Under the pieces are notes generated by a model. That model did no database searches and was not told where the DNA came from. It saw nothing but the letters and a program-made list of their open reading frames with translations. This document shows positions 7,368-13,582 of a DNA stretch of 13,582 nt, one piece after another; position 1 is the stretch's first letter; every line of letters begins with the position of its first letter. The stretch is from an uncultured Eggerthellaceae bacterium (GTDB lineage Bacteria > Actinomycetota > Coriobacteriia > Coriobacteriales > Eggerthellaceae). The translations under genes were made by a program, and so were the position numbers. Where the stretch lies: positions 1 to 13,582 of the forward strand of contig CAKTWD010000036.1 in NCBI GenBank assembly GCA_934630485.1. The letters run 5' to 3'.

Positions 7368-8609
7368 CTAGTCGGTGAAGGTGATGCATCCCGAAGTTGA
7401 GGGGTCATAGCCCTGCTGAACTTCGGTGGGAAGGCCCGTCGAGCTTGTGATCTCCTGGGAAATCTCGTCGAAGAGGGTCTTCAGGTCGGCCGCATTCGAA
7501 GCCGCTTTGTAGAAATCGGAATCGGCAGCACGCGCTCCGAAGTTCCAGACCCATCGGCCGGACTCCCAAGGCCATTGGCCATTCTGCCATGCGTAGCTTG
7601 CCGTAGGATAGTTGCTCGACACGGCGTGCATAAACTTGTTTTCGTTGCTGGTGCTGCTGTCCGTGGGGTCTGCCGAGGGATTCACACCGCTGAAGATGCC
7701 GACGGAGTAAATGGTCGCTCCCGCGTCCTTCATCGACTTAGCGGCGGAGACAGCCGAGCTTGCCACTTTGCCTTCAAAACCATTGCTGCTCGTCGGCGAA
7801 CCGTCGGTGAAGAATACCACGATCTTCTTAGCGTTCTCGCGACCCGACGTCTGGCCAGCCGCAAGTTCCAACCCATAGTCAGCCCGCGTCGCACCGGCAG
7901 GTTCAATGGCATTGACAGTTGACTTCAAGTCGTCAGCCGACGACCCGACGCACGAAGTCAGGTTCTTCATCACCTGGCTGTAGTTGTATGTGTACCCGTC
8001 CTCGCGATAGGTATCGTTACCAACCTGATTGCTTTTCTTTCCCGAAAACTTCACGAGCGAAACCTGATGCTGCTGGGCAGGGTCGCTTATATTCGCGTTC
8101 TGCTTCGCGATCTCGTCGATAAACGAGTTCGCCGCAGCCTTGAGCGCATCGATCCTCTTCGTGTCGTCGCCGTTGCCCATGGAATCGTCCATCGAGCCCG
8201 AGGCGTCGAGCACCAGCACGATATCAAGCGGCTGCGCTACCGTCGACTTCAAGTTCGACGTGGACGAAAGCGCTGAGAACGCTGTGAGGAAATCCGCCTC
8301 AGGGCTTTTCTCGATCGTTATCGATCCGCCAGCGCCCGTCAAAACGATGTCCCCGGTCGACACCGTTTTGTCAGTCCAGATGCGACCGACACTCTGGGTT
8401 GAGTAATCCAGACCCCAATTCCTCCATGTGCTCGCCGTATTGGGATCGGCCATCGCGTCCTTATCGCCTGCGGCATAGGGCGTTTCTCCCGCACCTGATG
8501 CGCCCGATTCCGCAGAGGCACCCTCATCGGCAAACGAAATCATCGGCATGCCGACGGTCAGCGCGAGAAGCGCCGAAAGCAAGATGTTACGAATCTTGGT
8601 GCGTTTCAT
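7368..8609 (-). CDS. secreted von Willebrand factor A domain protein (N-terminal part of adhesin, ends at in-frame TAG)
   Basis: This 413-residue product starts with a Sec signal peptide (MKRTKIRNILL, hydrophobic core, likely cleavage after SFA at residue 27). A Ser/Gly/Ala-rich linker follows and then a vWA domain from about residue 125 to 390. The metal-ion-dependent adhesion site is complete: D135-A-S137-G-S139, T241 in GATRADYGL and D269 in VFFTDGSPT. Such domains bind protein ligands such as host matrix through a divalent metal. An unusual Trp-rich segment (W341, W346, W348, W353, W355) lies near the C-terminal end. The start is firmly supported by GGAGGT seven bases upstream of the ATG. 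It ends at TAG 7368-7370 directly after GCITFTD, in the middle of conserved sequence, leaving no wall anchor. As encoded it would be a freely secreted protein. It is divergent from the membrane LuxR gene, which may regulate it. Confidence 0.9.
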   Translation of the reverse strand: MKRTKIRNILLSALLALTVGMPMISFADEGASAESGASGAGETPYAAGDKDAMADPNTASTWRNWGLDYSTQSVGRIWTDKTVSTGDIVLTGAGGSITIEKSPEADFLTAFSALSSTSNLKSTVAQPLDIVLVLDASGSMDDSMGNGDDTKRIDALKAAANSFIDEIAKQNANISDPAQQHQVSLVKFSGKKSNQVGNDTYREDGYTYNYSQVMKNLTSCVGSSADDLKSTVNAIEPAGATRADYGLELAAGQTSGRENAKKIVVFFTDGSPTSSNGFEGKVASSAVSAAKSMKDAGATIYSVGIFSGVNPSADPTDSSTSNENKFMHAVSSNYPTASYAWQNGQWPWESGRWVWNFGARAADSDFYKAASNAADLKTLFDEISQEITSSTGLPTEVQQGYDPSTSGCITFTD

Positions 8610-8700
8610 GATGGAACCTCCGTCCCACGTGTCCCAGGGTCTTCATGTGCTCGATACTATCTCGCGCCAGAAACGGCACCTTTCCTGTTACTGCTTTCAT
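8587..8700 (-). CDS. possible short leader ORF overlapping the adhesin start
   Basis: An ATG at 8698-8700 follows a purine-rich GAGGAGAGGAGAGG run, placing GGAG about six bases before the start. This is one of the best Shine-Dalgarno matches in the window. The frame encodes 37 residues (MKAVTGKVPFLARDSIEHMK...) with a His/Arg-rich C-terminus and stops at TAA 8587-8589, 23 bases inside the adhesin gene in another frame. Its translation would cross the adhesin ribosome-binding site and could couple or gate adhesin synthesis. The peptide resembles nothing I recognise, and it may simply be chance coding on 5' leader sequence. Confidence 0.25.
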   Translation of the reverse strand: MKAVTGKVPFLARDSIEHMKTLGHVGRRFHHETHQDS

Positions 8701-8752
8701 TTGCCTCTCCTCTCCTCGTATACGCGCATCGACGTGCGCATTGCTTTCATTT
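8692..8752. repeat. 11-bp direct repeat, copies 50 bp apart
   Basis: TGCTTTCATTT occurs at 8692-8702 and again at 8742-8752, in the control region between the adhesin and LuxR genes. The separation is about five helical turns, which would place both copies on a similar DNA face. It may be a binding site or chance; the left copy includes the start codon of the possible leader ORF on the minus strand. Confidence 0.35.
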
Positions 8753-8786
8753 CATTTTGAGGGGAAACAGACGAGGGAGTAACGTT

Positions 8787-8817
8787 CGTAGATACGCAAG
8801 GGGGTTTCGTATATACG
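8787..8817. promoter_or_regulatory. paired CGTA-NA-TACG motifs, candidate operator
   Basis: CGTAGATACG (8787-8796) and CGTATATACG (8808-8817) are near-identical 10-bp dyads whose centres are 21 bp apart, two helical turns. A shorter CGTATACG lies at 8717-8724. They sit between divergent genes, one of which encodes a LuxR-type DNA-binding protein. LuxR-family dimers bind dyad sites, so an operator is a reasonable inference, but no binding evidence is visible. Confidence 0.4.
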
Positions 8818-8827
8818 AAACCCCCTT
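8798..8827. promoter_or_regulatory. perfect 30-bp palindrome in the adhesin/LuxR divergent region
   Basis: AAGGGGGTTTCGTAT (8798-8812) is followed immediately by its exact reverse complement (8813-8827). It is the strongest small-scale symmetry in the window, about 190 bp upstream of the adhesin start and 210 bp upstream of the LuxR start. Only TTT follows on the plus strand and TT on the minus strand, so it is a poor terminator in either direction. A dimeric operator, a transcriptional insulator between the divergent genes, or an attenuator hairpin are all possible. Apart from these motifs and a -10 box, the 429-base stretch 8610-9038 shows nothing else clear. Confidence 0.5.
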
Positions 8828-8986
8828 TGTGAGTTCTTGCCGCTTATTGCAGCAAACGTCCGCATTTGCAAAAAGAATTAGGACACGAAGCACCCCGATT
8901 TGCGGCGATTACGATGTCTCGGCCAAAATGCCCCCCTGGGAAGAGCTGTTCACGACATCGCAACCGCCCACCTTGTTTTCAACTTG

Positions 8987-8992
8987 TATAAT
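8987..8992 (+). promoter_or_regulatory. -10 box for the LuxR-family regulator gene
   Basis: A perfect TATAAT lies at 8987-8992 in a local AT-rich patch, predicting a transcript start near 8999 and a leader of about 40 bases before the ATG at 9039. No convincing -35 hexamer is seen 16-18 bases upstream, which suggests activator dependence or another sigma preference. Confidence 0.55.
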
Positions 8993-9038
8993 GTTGTTCA
9001 GAGGAAATTGTTCAATCGGGGATCGGAGAAGGCTCTTC

Positions 9039-10640
9039 ATGAACACCGTTGCGAAAAACACCACTATCGCGATGGTGTCGCTCACGCTCTTCCACTTCAT
9101 CTTTCTTGAGAGCAATTCGTTTTACCTTTCAAGCATGTCATCCTTTTCGCTCAAGCCCGACTTCGTTACAACAATCGTTCCGATAATGGGGCTTAACGCC
9201 TTAGGGTTTCTTTGCTTTCCGCTTTACAGCTTGAAGCTTTCTCGAAAAAAACGACGGGGCGCAGCTTTTGTTTTCGCCATCCTTTGGGTTGCAAGCCTCA
9301 TCGTTGCGGCCACGTCCTCCTCGCCCATCGCGATTGTCGGGGCTGGCTACCTCTCGTTTTTCATTATGGGCATACTCGGCGGCAACGCCTATTTCGGTGT
9401 GGCGATGATGCTCGCGCGAAGCAATCGATTGATCACCTGCGTTGCGCTCGCTCACGCCGCAGGCATCCTTCTCCATCTGATTTGCTTCCACATTCCACTA
9501 GGGAGAGCGGGAGACGCTGCCTTTCTGGGCCTCGGCATCATCGCCTTCTCGCTCGTGGCGCTCTTCGGCTGGCCGTCGCTTCGGGTTCCCCGCGAAGGGA
9601 TAGCGGTCGACAGTGTGGGCAACCCGATATACCCGCGCAAAATTCTCGACCCTCAGAAGTCCGACGCTTCGCCTAGCCCCCAAGAGCCGCGGCGATTCGC
9701 CTTCCAGCTTGTCACGCTTACCGTCCTGCTCGCAGCACTGTTCAACGGCCTCGATAGCTCAACCTCGCTCGAAGTCCCCTGGGTTAACCAATGTGTTGAA
9801 GTCTGGCCCCGGCTCGTCGTCGCAATCTGCGGGGTCGCAGCGGGCATCCTCTTTGACATCGATCGCCGTCGCCATATGGGAACGGTGGTTCTCTGCGTCG
9901 CATTCCTGGCTACCGCTGCGGCGCTTGCCGCAGGGTCGGGCTCGAACATCACAGTCTGCCGCGTTGCGTTCTATGCAGCCTCGGGGATCTTTGCCGTGTT
10001 TAGCTTGTCCCTGTTCATCTGGCTTGCGGCTTATATGAAAGTCCCCCAGCTATGGGCAGGAATGGGAAGAATCATCAGAAATGTCGTCACACTTGTCATC
10101 ACGATTCCTTCGGCCGCCCTCGCGCAAACCAACCACCAGATGCTTACTTCTCTCTCATTCGTCTTATTCGCGGCCGTTCTCATCTTGATGACGCGCGCAG
10201 GGATGCTTGCCCCCGATTACGAAGAGCGAATCTCGTCGTACTCCAAAAAATCAACAGGCGCCGAAGAAACACCCAAGCAGGAATGCGCCGGGGAATCCGA
10301 CCAAGAACCATTCAGGCAGGCCTCCCCTCGAACACCCGAGGAAATCCTCGCGACGTTTTGCGAATCGTATGGACTCACAAAACGAGAAAGCGACGTTCTT
10401 GCCGCAGTGGTCGCCGACGAGCAACCGCTCAAATATGTTGCCGACAACTTAGGTATCGGACTGCGAACCGTTCAGCATCATCTCACCTCGCTGTACAAGA
10501 AGACGGGAACGCAGACACGCGCGGGACTCACCGCACGCTTCATCGAAGAGGCGCAAAACGACCCACAAACAAGGGAGGCCCGCACTAAGCAGGCCGTTGA
10601 AACTGCCCGCAGCGAGAACGCCGAAGGCGACGCATTATAA
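9039..10640 (+). CDS. membrane-bound LuxR-family transcriptional regulator (12-TM sensor plus HTH)
   Basis: This 533-residue protein has about twelve hydrophobic segments, in two blocks of six separated by a basic loop (around REGIAVDSVGNPIYPRKILD). They are followed by a charged linker and a C-terminal LuxR helix-turn-helix at about residues 446-505. The HTH runs LTKRESDVLAAVV...YVADNLGIGLRTVQHHLTSLYKKTG and retains the hallmark 'LT.RE.eVL' and 'T(V).(.)H...(l)Y.K.g' positions. Proteins with an MFS-like membrane half fused to a LuxR HTH are abundant in Eggerthellaceae, where they are thought to sense small molecules and control adjacent genes. The start at 9039 is preferred over the in-frame ATG at 8757: it has GGAGAAGG just upstream, follows the TATAAT at 8987, and begins directly with the first membrane helix. 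The 94 residues before it do not look like protein. It is transcribed away from the adhesin, making that gene the likeliest target. Confidence 0.9.
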   Translation: MNTVAKNTTIAMVSLTLFHFIFLESNSFYLSSMSSFSLKPDFVTTIVPIMGLNALGFLCFPLYSLKLSRKKRRGAAFVFAILWVASLIVAATSSSPIAIVGAGYLSFFIMGILGGNAYFGVAMMLARSNRLITCVALAHAAGILLHLICFHIPLGRAGDAAFLGLGIIAFSLVALFGWPSLRVPREGIAVDSVGNPIYPRKILDPQKSDASPSPQEPRRFAFQLVTLTVLLAALFNGLDSSTSLEVPWVNQCVEVWPRLVVAICGVAAGILFDIDRRRHMGTVVLCVAFLATAAALAAGSGSNITVCRVAFYAASGIFAVFSLSLFIWLAAYMKVPQLWAGMGRIIRNVVTLVITIPSAALAQTNHQMLTSLSFVLFAAVLILMTRAGMLAPDYEERISSYSKKSTGAEETPKQECAGESDQEPFRQASPRTPEEILATFCESYGLTKRESDVLAAVVADEQPLKYVADNLGIGLRTVQHHLTSLYKKTGTQTRAGLTARFIEEAQNDPQTREARTKQAVETARSENAEGDAL

Positions 10641-10663
10641 ACGCGGGGACCATATCCCATTCT

Positions 10664-10733
10664 GCTTGAACCCATAGCTTCGCGATTGTCTGCGACCAGC
10701 TTGAACCCGTAAGTCCACAATTGTCTGCGGCCA
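10664..10733. repeat. two tandem imperfect 35-bp repeats
   Basis: Units at 10664-10698 and 10699-10733 abut exactly and match at 28 of 35 positions by eye. Both begin GCTTGAACCC and share ATTGTCTGCG near their ends. They lie between the LuxR stop and its terminator and have no coding potential. They could be a dispersed extragenic repeat or a duplicated recognition site. Confidence 0.7.
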
Positions 10734-10750
10734 TGCTGCAGACACGAATC

Positions 10751-10778
10751 GGCCCGCTCGAAAGCGGGCCTTGTTCTG
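10751..10778 (+). terminator. intrinsic terminator of the LuxR-family gene
   Basis: GGCCCGCT (10751-10758) pairs with AGCGGGCC (10763-10770) around a CGAA loop and is followed by TTGTTCTG. The T-rich side is on the plus strand, matching the LuxR gene that ends 110 bases upstream. The small minus-strand gene ends nearby and may share the hairpin. Confidence 0.7.
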
Positions 10779-10803
10779 TATTCGATTGTATTTGAAGCGT
10801 TCC

Positions 10804-11103
10804 CTACTCGGGTTTCACCGATGCGTAGAACGTGGCCTCGCCTGCAAGGTCGTTGACCGACTTGCCGTCTTTGAACGGAAGCGTCAAGAACTCAGAGAGC
10901 GTGGGAACCAGTTCGCTGCAGTCAACGTAATGGCCCTTGTCGTTCAGCCTGGACGTATCCTGCGCACGCCAGTAGCTGTCGTTCACATCGGACAGGTAAT
11001 AGCTCGCACCGTCGACATCCATGTAAACCGAATGGTTCGCATGAAGGTAATTGGGGAGCTCCTCGAGAGATATCTCGAGAGCATCAGCTGCCTTAAGTCC
11101 CAT
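10804..11103 (-). CDS. small protein of unknown function (99 aa)
   Basis: The product is a soluble, acidic 99-residue protein (MGLKAADALEIS...) with no signal peptide or membrane segment, one cysteine (in YVDCSEL) and several aromatic residues (YLHANHSVYMDVDGASYYLS; YWRAQD). I do not recognise its family. The start at 11103 is chosen because AGGAGGT lies five bases upstream, whereas the longer in-frame start at 11151 has none. An extended -10 promoter lies about 45 bases further upstream. The pattern of strands and turns, with a C-terminal LTLPFKDGKSVNDLAGEATFY segment, suggests a small compact domain. It is a separate transcription unit downstream of the U32 gene, convergent with the LuxR gene. 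The good ribosome-binding site and promoter make a real gene likely. Confidence 0.7.
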   Translation of the reverse strand: MGLKAADALEISLEELPNYLHANHSVYMDVDGASYYLSDVNDSYWRAQDTSRLNDKGHYVDCSELVPTLSEFLTLPFKDGKSVNDLAGEATFYASVKPE

Positions 11104-11146
11104 AGCGACCTCCTGTTTTCCAGGTTCAACTAAATACGGTGAACTA

Positions 11147-11155
11147 ATCATAGCA
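11147..11155 (-). promoter_or_regulatory. extended -10 promoter for the 99-aa protein gene
   Basis: On the minus strand the sequence reads TGCTATGAT: a TATGAT -10 box preceded by the TGn extension that can replace a -35 box. No good -35 hexamer is present. It lies 44 bases upstream of the start codon at 11103 and just outside the end of the U32 gene. Confidence 0.45.
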
Positions 11156-11209
11156 ATTGAAGAGCGCGTTTGTGGTCGGATTGTGAATTAATTTCGCAAC
11201 AGTCGGCCA

Positions 11210-12577
11210 TTACAGACGGCGACTGAGATAGTCGCCCAACTGAAGTTCAGAATCGACGAAGAAGACGTAATGTTCCTTGGAACGATTCGCCTTGGCAACG
11301 GGGAACTCCACCGAGTTCGCGCGAACATCCTCAAGCGAAACCTCACCGCGCTCCACAAACGGCTTGCCGCCATCTGCTGGAGCCAGCCATGCAATAGCGT
11401 GAGGGTTCACCGTGAACACATCACGATGCGGCGACAGAACTTCAAGCTGGCCACCTTCTTCGAAGGCGTTATGGCAAGCCGCCGTAACACGCCAGCGCGG
11501 ATTGCCGTCCGAGTCGGGCTCGGCCGCCTCGCACTCTTCCACCGTGGCAACATGCACGCATTCTTTCACGTACCCGTCTCGTTCAGGCGATTGCGTCGCG
11601 CGGCCGTAATAGAAACCCGTTGAGTAAGGTCGATGCGAAATCGAAAGCAACTCGCGCGCAGCCGATTCAACGTCTCCCCCATCAAGAGCCTGACGATACG
11701 CATGCACGACAGTGGCAACATAGAAAGCGCGCTTGTTGCGTCCCTCGATTTTCAGGGAGTCGACGCCTGCACGACGAAGCTCGTCGATATGCTCGATCAT
11801 GTTCAGATCTTGCGCGTTCAGAATGAACGAACCCGTCTGATCTTCCTCGATGGGGAAATACTCGCCCGGGCGCTTCTCTTCCATCAAAGCATAGCTCCAA
11901 CGACAGGATTGAGCGCATGCGCCCTTGTTACCCGAGCGACCGGTCATCCCCGCCGAAAGCAAGCAGCGGCCCGAATAAGCCATGCACATGGCACCATGCA
12001 CGAACGCCTCAATCTCGAGGTCGCGCGGAGCATCGGCTTTCAAAGCCGCAATGTCTTCCAAGCTCATCTCGCGAGCGCAGACCACGCGCTTGGCGCCCAG
12101 CTCGTGCCACACGCGCGCAGCCTCGGCATTCATGACCGACGCCTGGGTGCTGACATGAAGATCGACATGAGGCGCGTGCTTGCGGGCGATCGAGAAGGCA
12201 CCCATGTCACCGATGATGAACGCGTCAACCCCCGCCGCATCAAGCGTCTCGCAATACGCGGGCAATGTGGCGATGTCATCGCGACCCATGAGGATGTTCA
12301 GCGTGACATGAACCTTCACCCCACGTGCATGGGCGAAGGAAACCACGTTTGCGATTTCATCCAAGCGGAAGTTATCTGCGCGGGCGCGCATGCCGAAGCG
12401 ATCGACAGCCAGGTATACGGCATCGGCGCCGAAACGGATAGCGGCCTGAAGCTGAGAAGGGCCGCCGGCCGGAGCCAGCAGCTCGGGAAGCTTCAACGGG
12501 GAAGCCTCGCCGATCTGCAGTCCGGCCGTCGGCACCTTGCAATTCAAAAGAGATTCTTCGCCCACGTGCCTATGCAC
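11210..12577 (-). CDS. U32 family protein, TrhP-like (tRNA/rRNA hydroxylation) or collagenase-like peptidase
   Basis: This product of up to 455 residues matches the U32 family. The N-terminal barrel begins ELLAPAGGPSQLQAAI, with GADAVYL and the HVSTQASVMN segment. The family signature EAFVHGAMCMAYSGRC is followed by GNKGACAQSCRW, giving four cysteines (C198, C205, C221, C225) suited to bind an iron-sulfur cluster. TGFYYG near residue 320 is also typical. Characterised members TrhP and RlhA hydroxylate tRNA wobble uridine or 23S rRNA using prephenate as an indirect donor; the older name is collagenase-like peptidase. Length fits TrhP (about 450) better than RlhA. The start is uncertain: the frame opens with GTG at 12575-12577, overlapping the cysS stop by eight bases, and a second GTG lies four codons on. 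Neither has ideal ribosome-binding spacing. The overlap implies co-transcription with cysS, so both genes concern tRNA. Confidence 0.85.
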   Translation of the reverse strand: MHRHVGEESLLNCKVPTAGLQIGEASPLKLPELLAPAGGPSQLQAAIRFGADAVYLAVDRFGMRARADNFRLDEIANVVSFAHARGVKVHVTLNILMGRDDIATLPAYCETLDAAGVDAFIIGDMGAFSIARKHAPHVDLHVSTQASVMNAEAARVWHELGAKRVVCAREMSLEDIAALKADAPRDLEIEAFVHGAMCMAYSGRCLLSAGMTGRSGNKGACAQSCRWSYALMEEKRPGEYFPIEEDQTGSFILNAQDLNMIEHIDELRRAGVDSLKIEGRNKRAFYVATVVHAYRQALDGGDVESAARELLSISHRPYSTGFYYGRATQSPERDGYVKECVHVATVEECEAAEPDSDGNPRWRVTAACHNAFEEGGQLEVLSPHRDVFTVNPHAIAWLAPADGGKPFVERGEVSLEDVRANSVEFPVAKANRSKEHYVFFVDSELQLGDYLSRRL

Positions 12578-13582
12578 GCTCCAAACGGCAGCCCTGCGGA
12601 GTGTCCTTTAAAATGAAACCCAGCTCGGCCAAACGATCGCGAATCGCATCGGCACGCGGCCAATCTTTCTGAGCACGAGCGTCAGCACGAGCAGCAATCA
12701 GGGCTGCTGCAGCCTCTTCGCCGTTGTCGCCCGCATAGCCGGCGATCTCCTGAGCAAGAGACAGAAGCTCGGCAGGATAAGACCCGGCATCGTCTTCCTT
12801 CGCAGACAACGCAGCCTGCATGTCGATACCCAAAACCGAAAGCGACTCGATAATCTGATCGCGCATGGCGATGGCGATGGTCTTGTCGGCAGCGGAAAGC
12901 TGCTTGCCGTCAAGCAGGGCGTTAGCGGCCGAAACGAACTCGAAAACACTGCCCAAAGCCTTGGGCGTGTTGAAGTCGTCATCCATGGACTCGATGAACG
13001 CAAGGCTGGACTCGCGCATGATGGGAGCGATCCGCTCGGGATCGAGCGAGTCGGCAGCAGCATCGTCGGCCTGAAGCAGCCAATCGATGTTCTTGATGGC
13101 ATTCACGATGCGGCCAAGCGCCGTATGAGCCTCGTCCAGACGGTCCTGAGAGAAATCGAGCGGGCTGCGGTAGTGCGTCTGCAGCATAAGAAAGCGCAAG
13201 TCGTTCGGATCGGTAGTTTTCAGAACGTCGCGCAACAATTTGAAATTGCCAAGCGACTTGCTCATCTTCTCGGAGTTGATCTGCAGCATGCCGCCGTGCA
13301 TCCAATGCTTCGAGAACTCACAACCAGTTGCGGCCATCGACTGAGCGCGCTCGTTCTCGTGGTGCGGGAACACCAAGTCGGCACCGCCGCCATGGATGTC
13401 AAACGGAAGACCCAGGTACTTGCGAGACATCGCAGAGCACTCAATGTGCCAGCCGGGGCGGCCCTTGCCCCAAGGCGAATCCCATGCGGGCTCGCCGGGC
13501 TTTGCAGCCTTCCATACGGCAAAGTCAAGCGGGTCCTTCTTGCGATCCTCGATGCCTTCAGTACGCAGATCGCGATGGCCCG
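12570..13582 (-). CDS. cysS: cysteinyl-tRNA synthetase, C-terminal part (N-terminus outside window)
   Basis: The frame is open to the right edge, giving about 337 residues of a protein normally about 460-500 long. The enzyme charges tRNA-Cys with cysteine in the cytoplasm. Visible family marks are DPLDFAVWKAAKPGEPAWDSPWG, the zinc-ligand regions GWHIECSAMS and FPHHENERAQS, and the class I signature KMSKS (13254-13268) in SEKMSKSLGNF. The helical DALR-type anticodon-binding region and the usual ending WPRADAIRDRLAELGFILKDTPQG follow. The HIGH motif lies beyond the window. The ATG at 13430 is internal (the M of ECSAM) and not a start. The stop is TAG at 12570-12572, overlapping the start of the U32 gene. 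No frameshift or missing catalytic residue is seen in the visible part. Confidence 0.96.
   Translation of the reverse strand, partial: GHRDLRTEGIEDRKKDPLDFAVWKAAKPGEPAWDSPWGKGRPGWHIECSAMSRKYLGLPFDIHGGGADLVFPHHENERAQSMAATGCEFSKHWMHGGMLQINSEKMSKSLGNFKLLRDVLKTTDPNDLRFLMLQTHYRSPLDFSQDRLDEAHTALGRIVNAIKNIDWLLQADDAAADSLDPERIAPIMRESSLAFIESMDDDFNTPKALGSVFEFVSAANALLDGKQLSAADKTIAIAMRDQIIESLSVLGIDMQAALSAKEDDAGSYPAELLSLAQEIAGYAGDNGEEAAAALIAARADARAQKDWPRADAIRDRLAELGFILKDTPQGCRLERA

Larger units (their letters stand above)
2349..8609 (-). pseudogene. full-length vWA/FctA-repeat cell-wall adhesin gene interrupted by an in-frame TAG
   Basis: Read as one frame, 2349-8609 gives 2086 codons with a single internal stop, TAG at 7368-7370 (codon 414). 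The translation runs ...GCITFTD-stop-LGDYMKVDSFTTIVFA..., and proteins of this architecture normally continue through this point with a residue such as Gln (CAG), one C-to-T change from TAG. The N-terminal part carries the signal peptide and vWA domain; the C-terminal part carries the isopeptide domains and wall anchor. Neither half makes a complete anchored adhesin alone. The second half shows no further stop or frameshift over 1668 codons. The gene may be a fresh nonsense allele, a readthrough gene, or may contain a base-call error. The parts are described in separate entries. It is called a pseudogene only provisionally. Confidence 0.6.

Noticed and set aside
7368..7370. Genome-wide reassignment of TAG to an amino acid (for example pyrrolysine)
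   Set aside because: TAG appears to serve as a normal stop for the exporter, the adhesin's own 3' end, the 99-aa protein and cysS, and no pyrrolysine machinery is in the window.
8798..8827. Palindrome as an ordinary rho-independent terminator
   Set aside because: No gene ends nearby on either strand and only two or three T residues follow; an operator or insulator role is more consistent with the divergent context.
8757..9038. Upstream in-frame extension of the LuxR gene from ATG 8757
   Set aside because: The translation is Arg-rich and unlike the family, there is no membrane helix, and the TATAAT at 8987 lies within it. The ATG at 9039 has a better ribosome-binding site.
11633..12616. Plus-strand 327-codon frame opposite the U32 gene
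   Set aside because: It is an antisense shadow; the minus strand carries the full U32 signature with four aligned cysteines.

Overview
The window looks like chromosome from a high-GC, gut-type actinobacterium of the class Coriobacteriia, probably family Eggerthellaceae (Slackia/Eggerthella/Adlercreutzia type). This is inferred from three things: a membrane-embedded LuxR regulator with about 12 transmembrane segments, a giant multi-domain cell-wall adhesin ending in a non-canonical (F)AKTG sorting signal, and the overall base composition. The genus cannot be fixed from the sequence alone.

Layout, left to right. (1) 2-229 (+) is the tail of a LysR-type regulator. (2) 327-1753 (-) is a two-gene operon in which a MarR-family regulator is translationally coupled, through an ATGA overlap, to a TauE/SafE-family membrane exporter. 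(3) 1881-2047 (+) is a complete tRNA-Ala(GGC) unit with promoter, encoded CCA and intrinsic terminator. (4) 2048-2348 holds no gene but is dense with inverted repeats and lies where the tRNA unit and the adhesin gene converge. (5) 2349-8609 (-) is one huge surface-protein reading frame of 2086 codons: signal peptide, von Willebrand A domain, linker region, one CnaB-like domain, eight Spy0128/FctA-type isopeptide domains and a wall-sorting signal. It is cut at codon 414 by an in-frame TAG (7368-7370). (6) 8610-9038 is the divergent control region, with a perfect 30-bp palindrome, repeated CGTA-TACG motifs and a possible short leader ORF. (7) 9039-10640 (+) is the membrane LuxR regulator, the likely controller of the adhesin. 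(8) 10641-10803 contains a tandem 35-bp repeat and a terminator. (9) 10804-11103 (-) is a small protein of unknown function. (10) 11210-13582 (-) is a housekeeping pair: a TrhP-like U32 family enzyme overlapping the end of cysS (cysteinyl-tRNA synthetase, N-terminus outside the window).

The most notable feature is the adhesin. The 5-kb frame after the amber codon is intact to its anchor, has no ribosome-binding site or signal peptide of its own, and continues the protein homology directly across the stop. Either a recent CAG-to-TAG nonsense mutation has converted an anchored adhesin into a secreted 413-residue vWA protein, or the stop is read through to make two isoforms, or it is a sequencing error. 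Nothing else in the window forms an obviously new multi-gene system.
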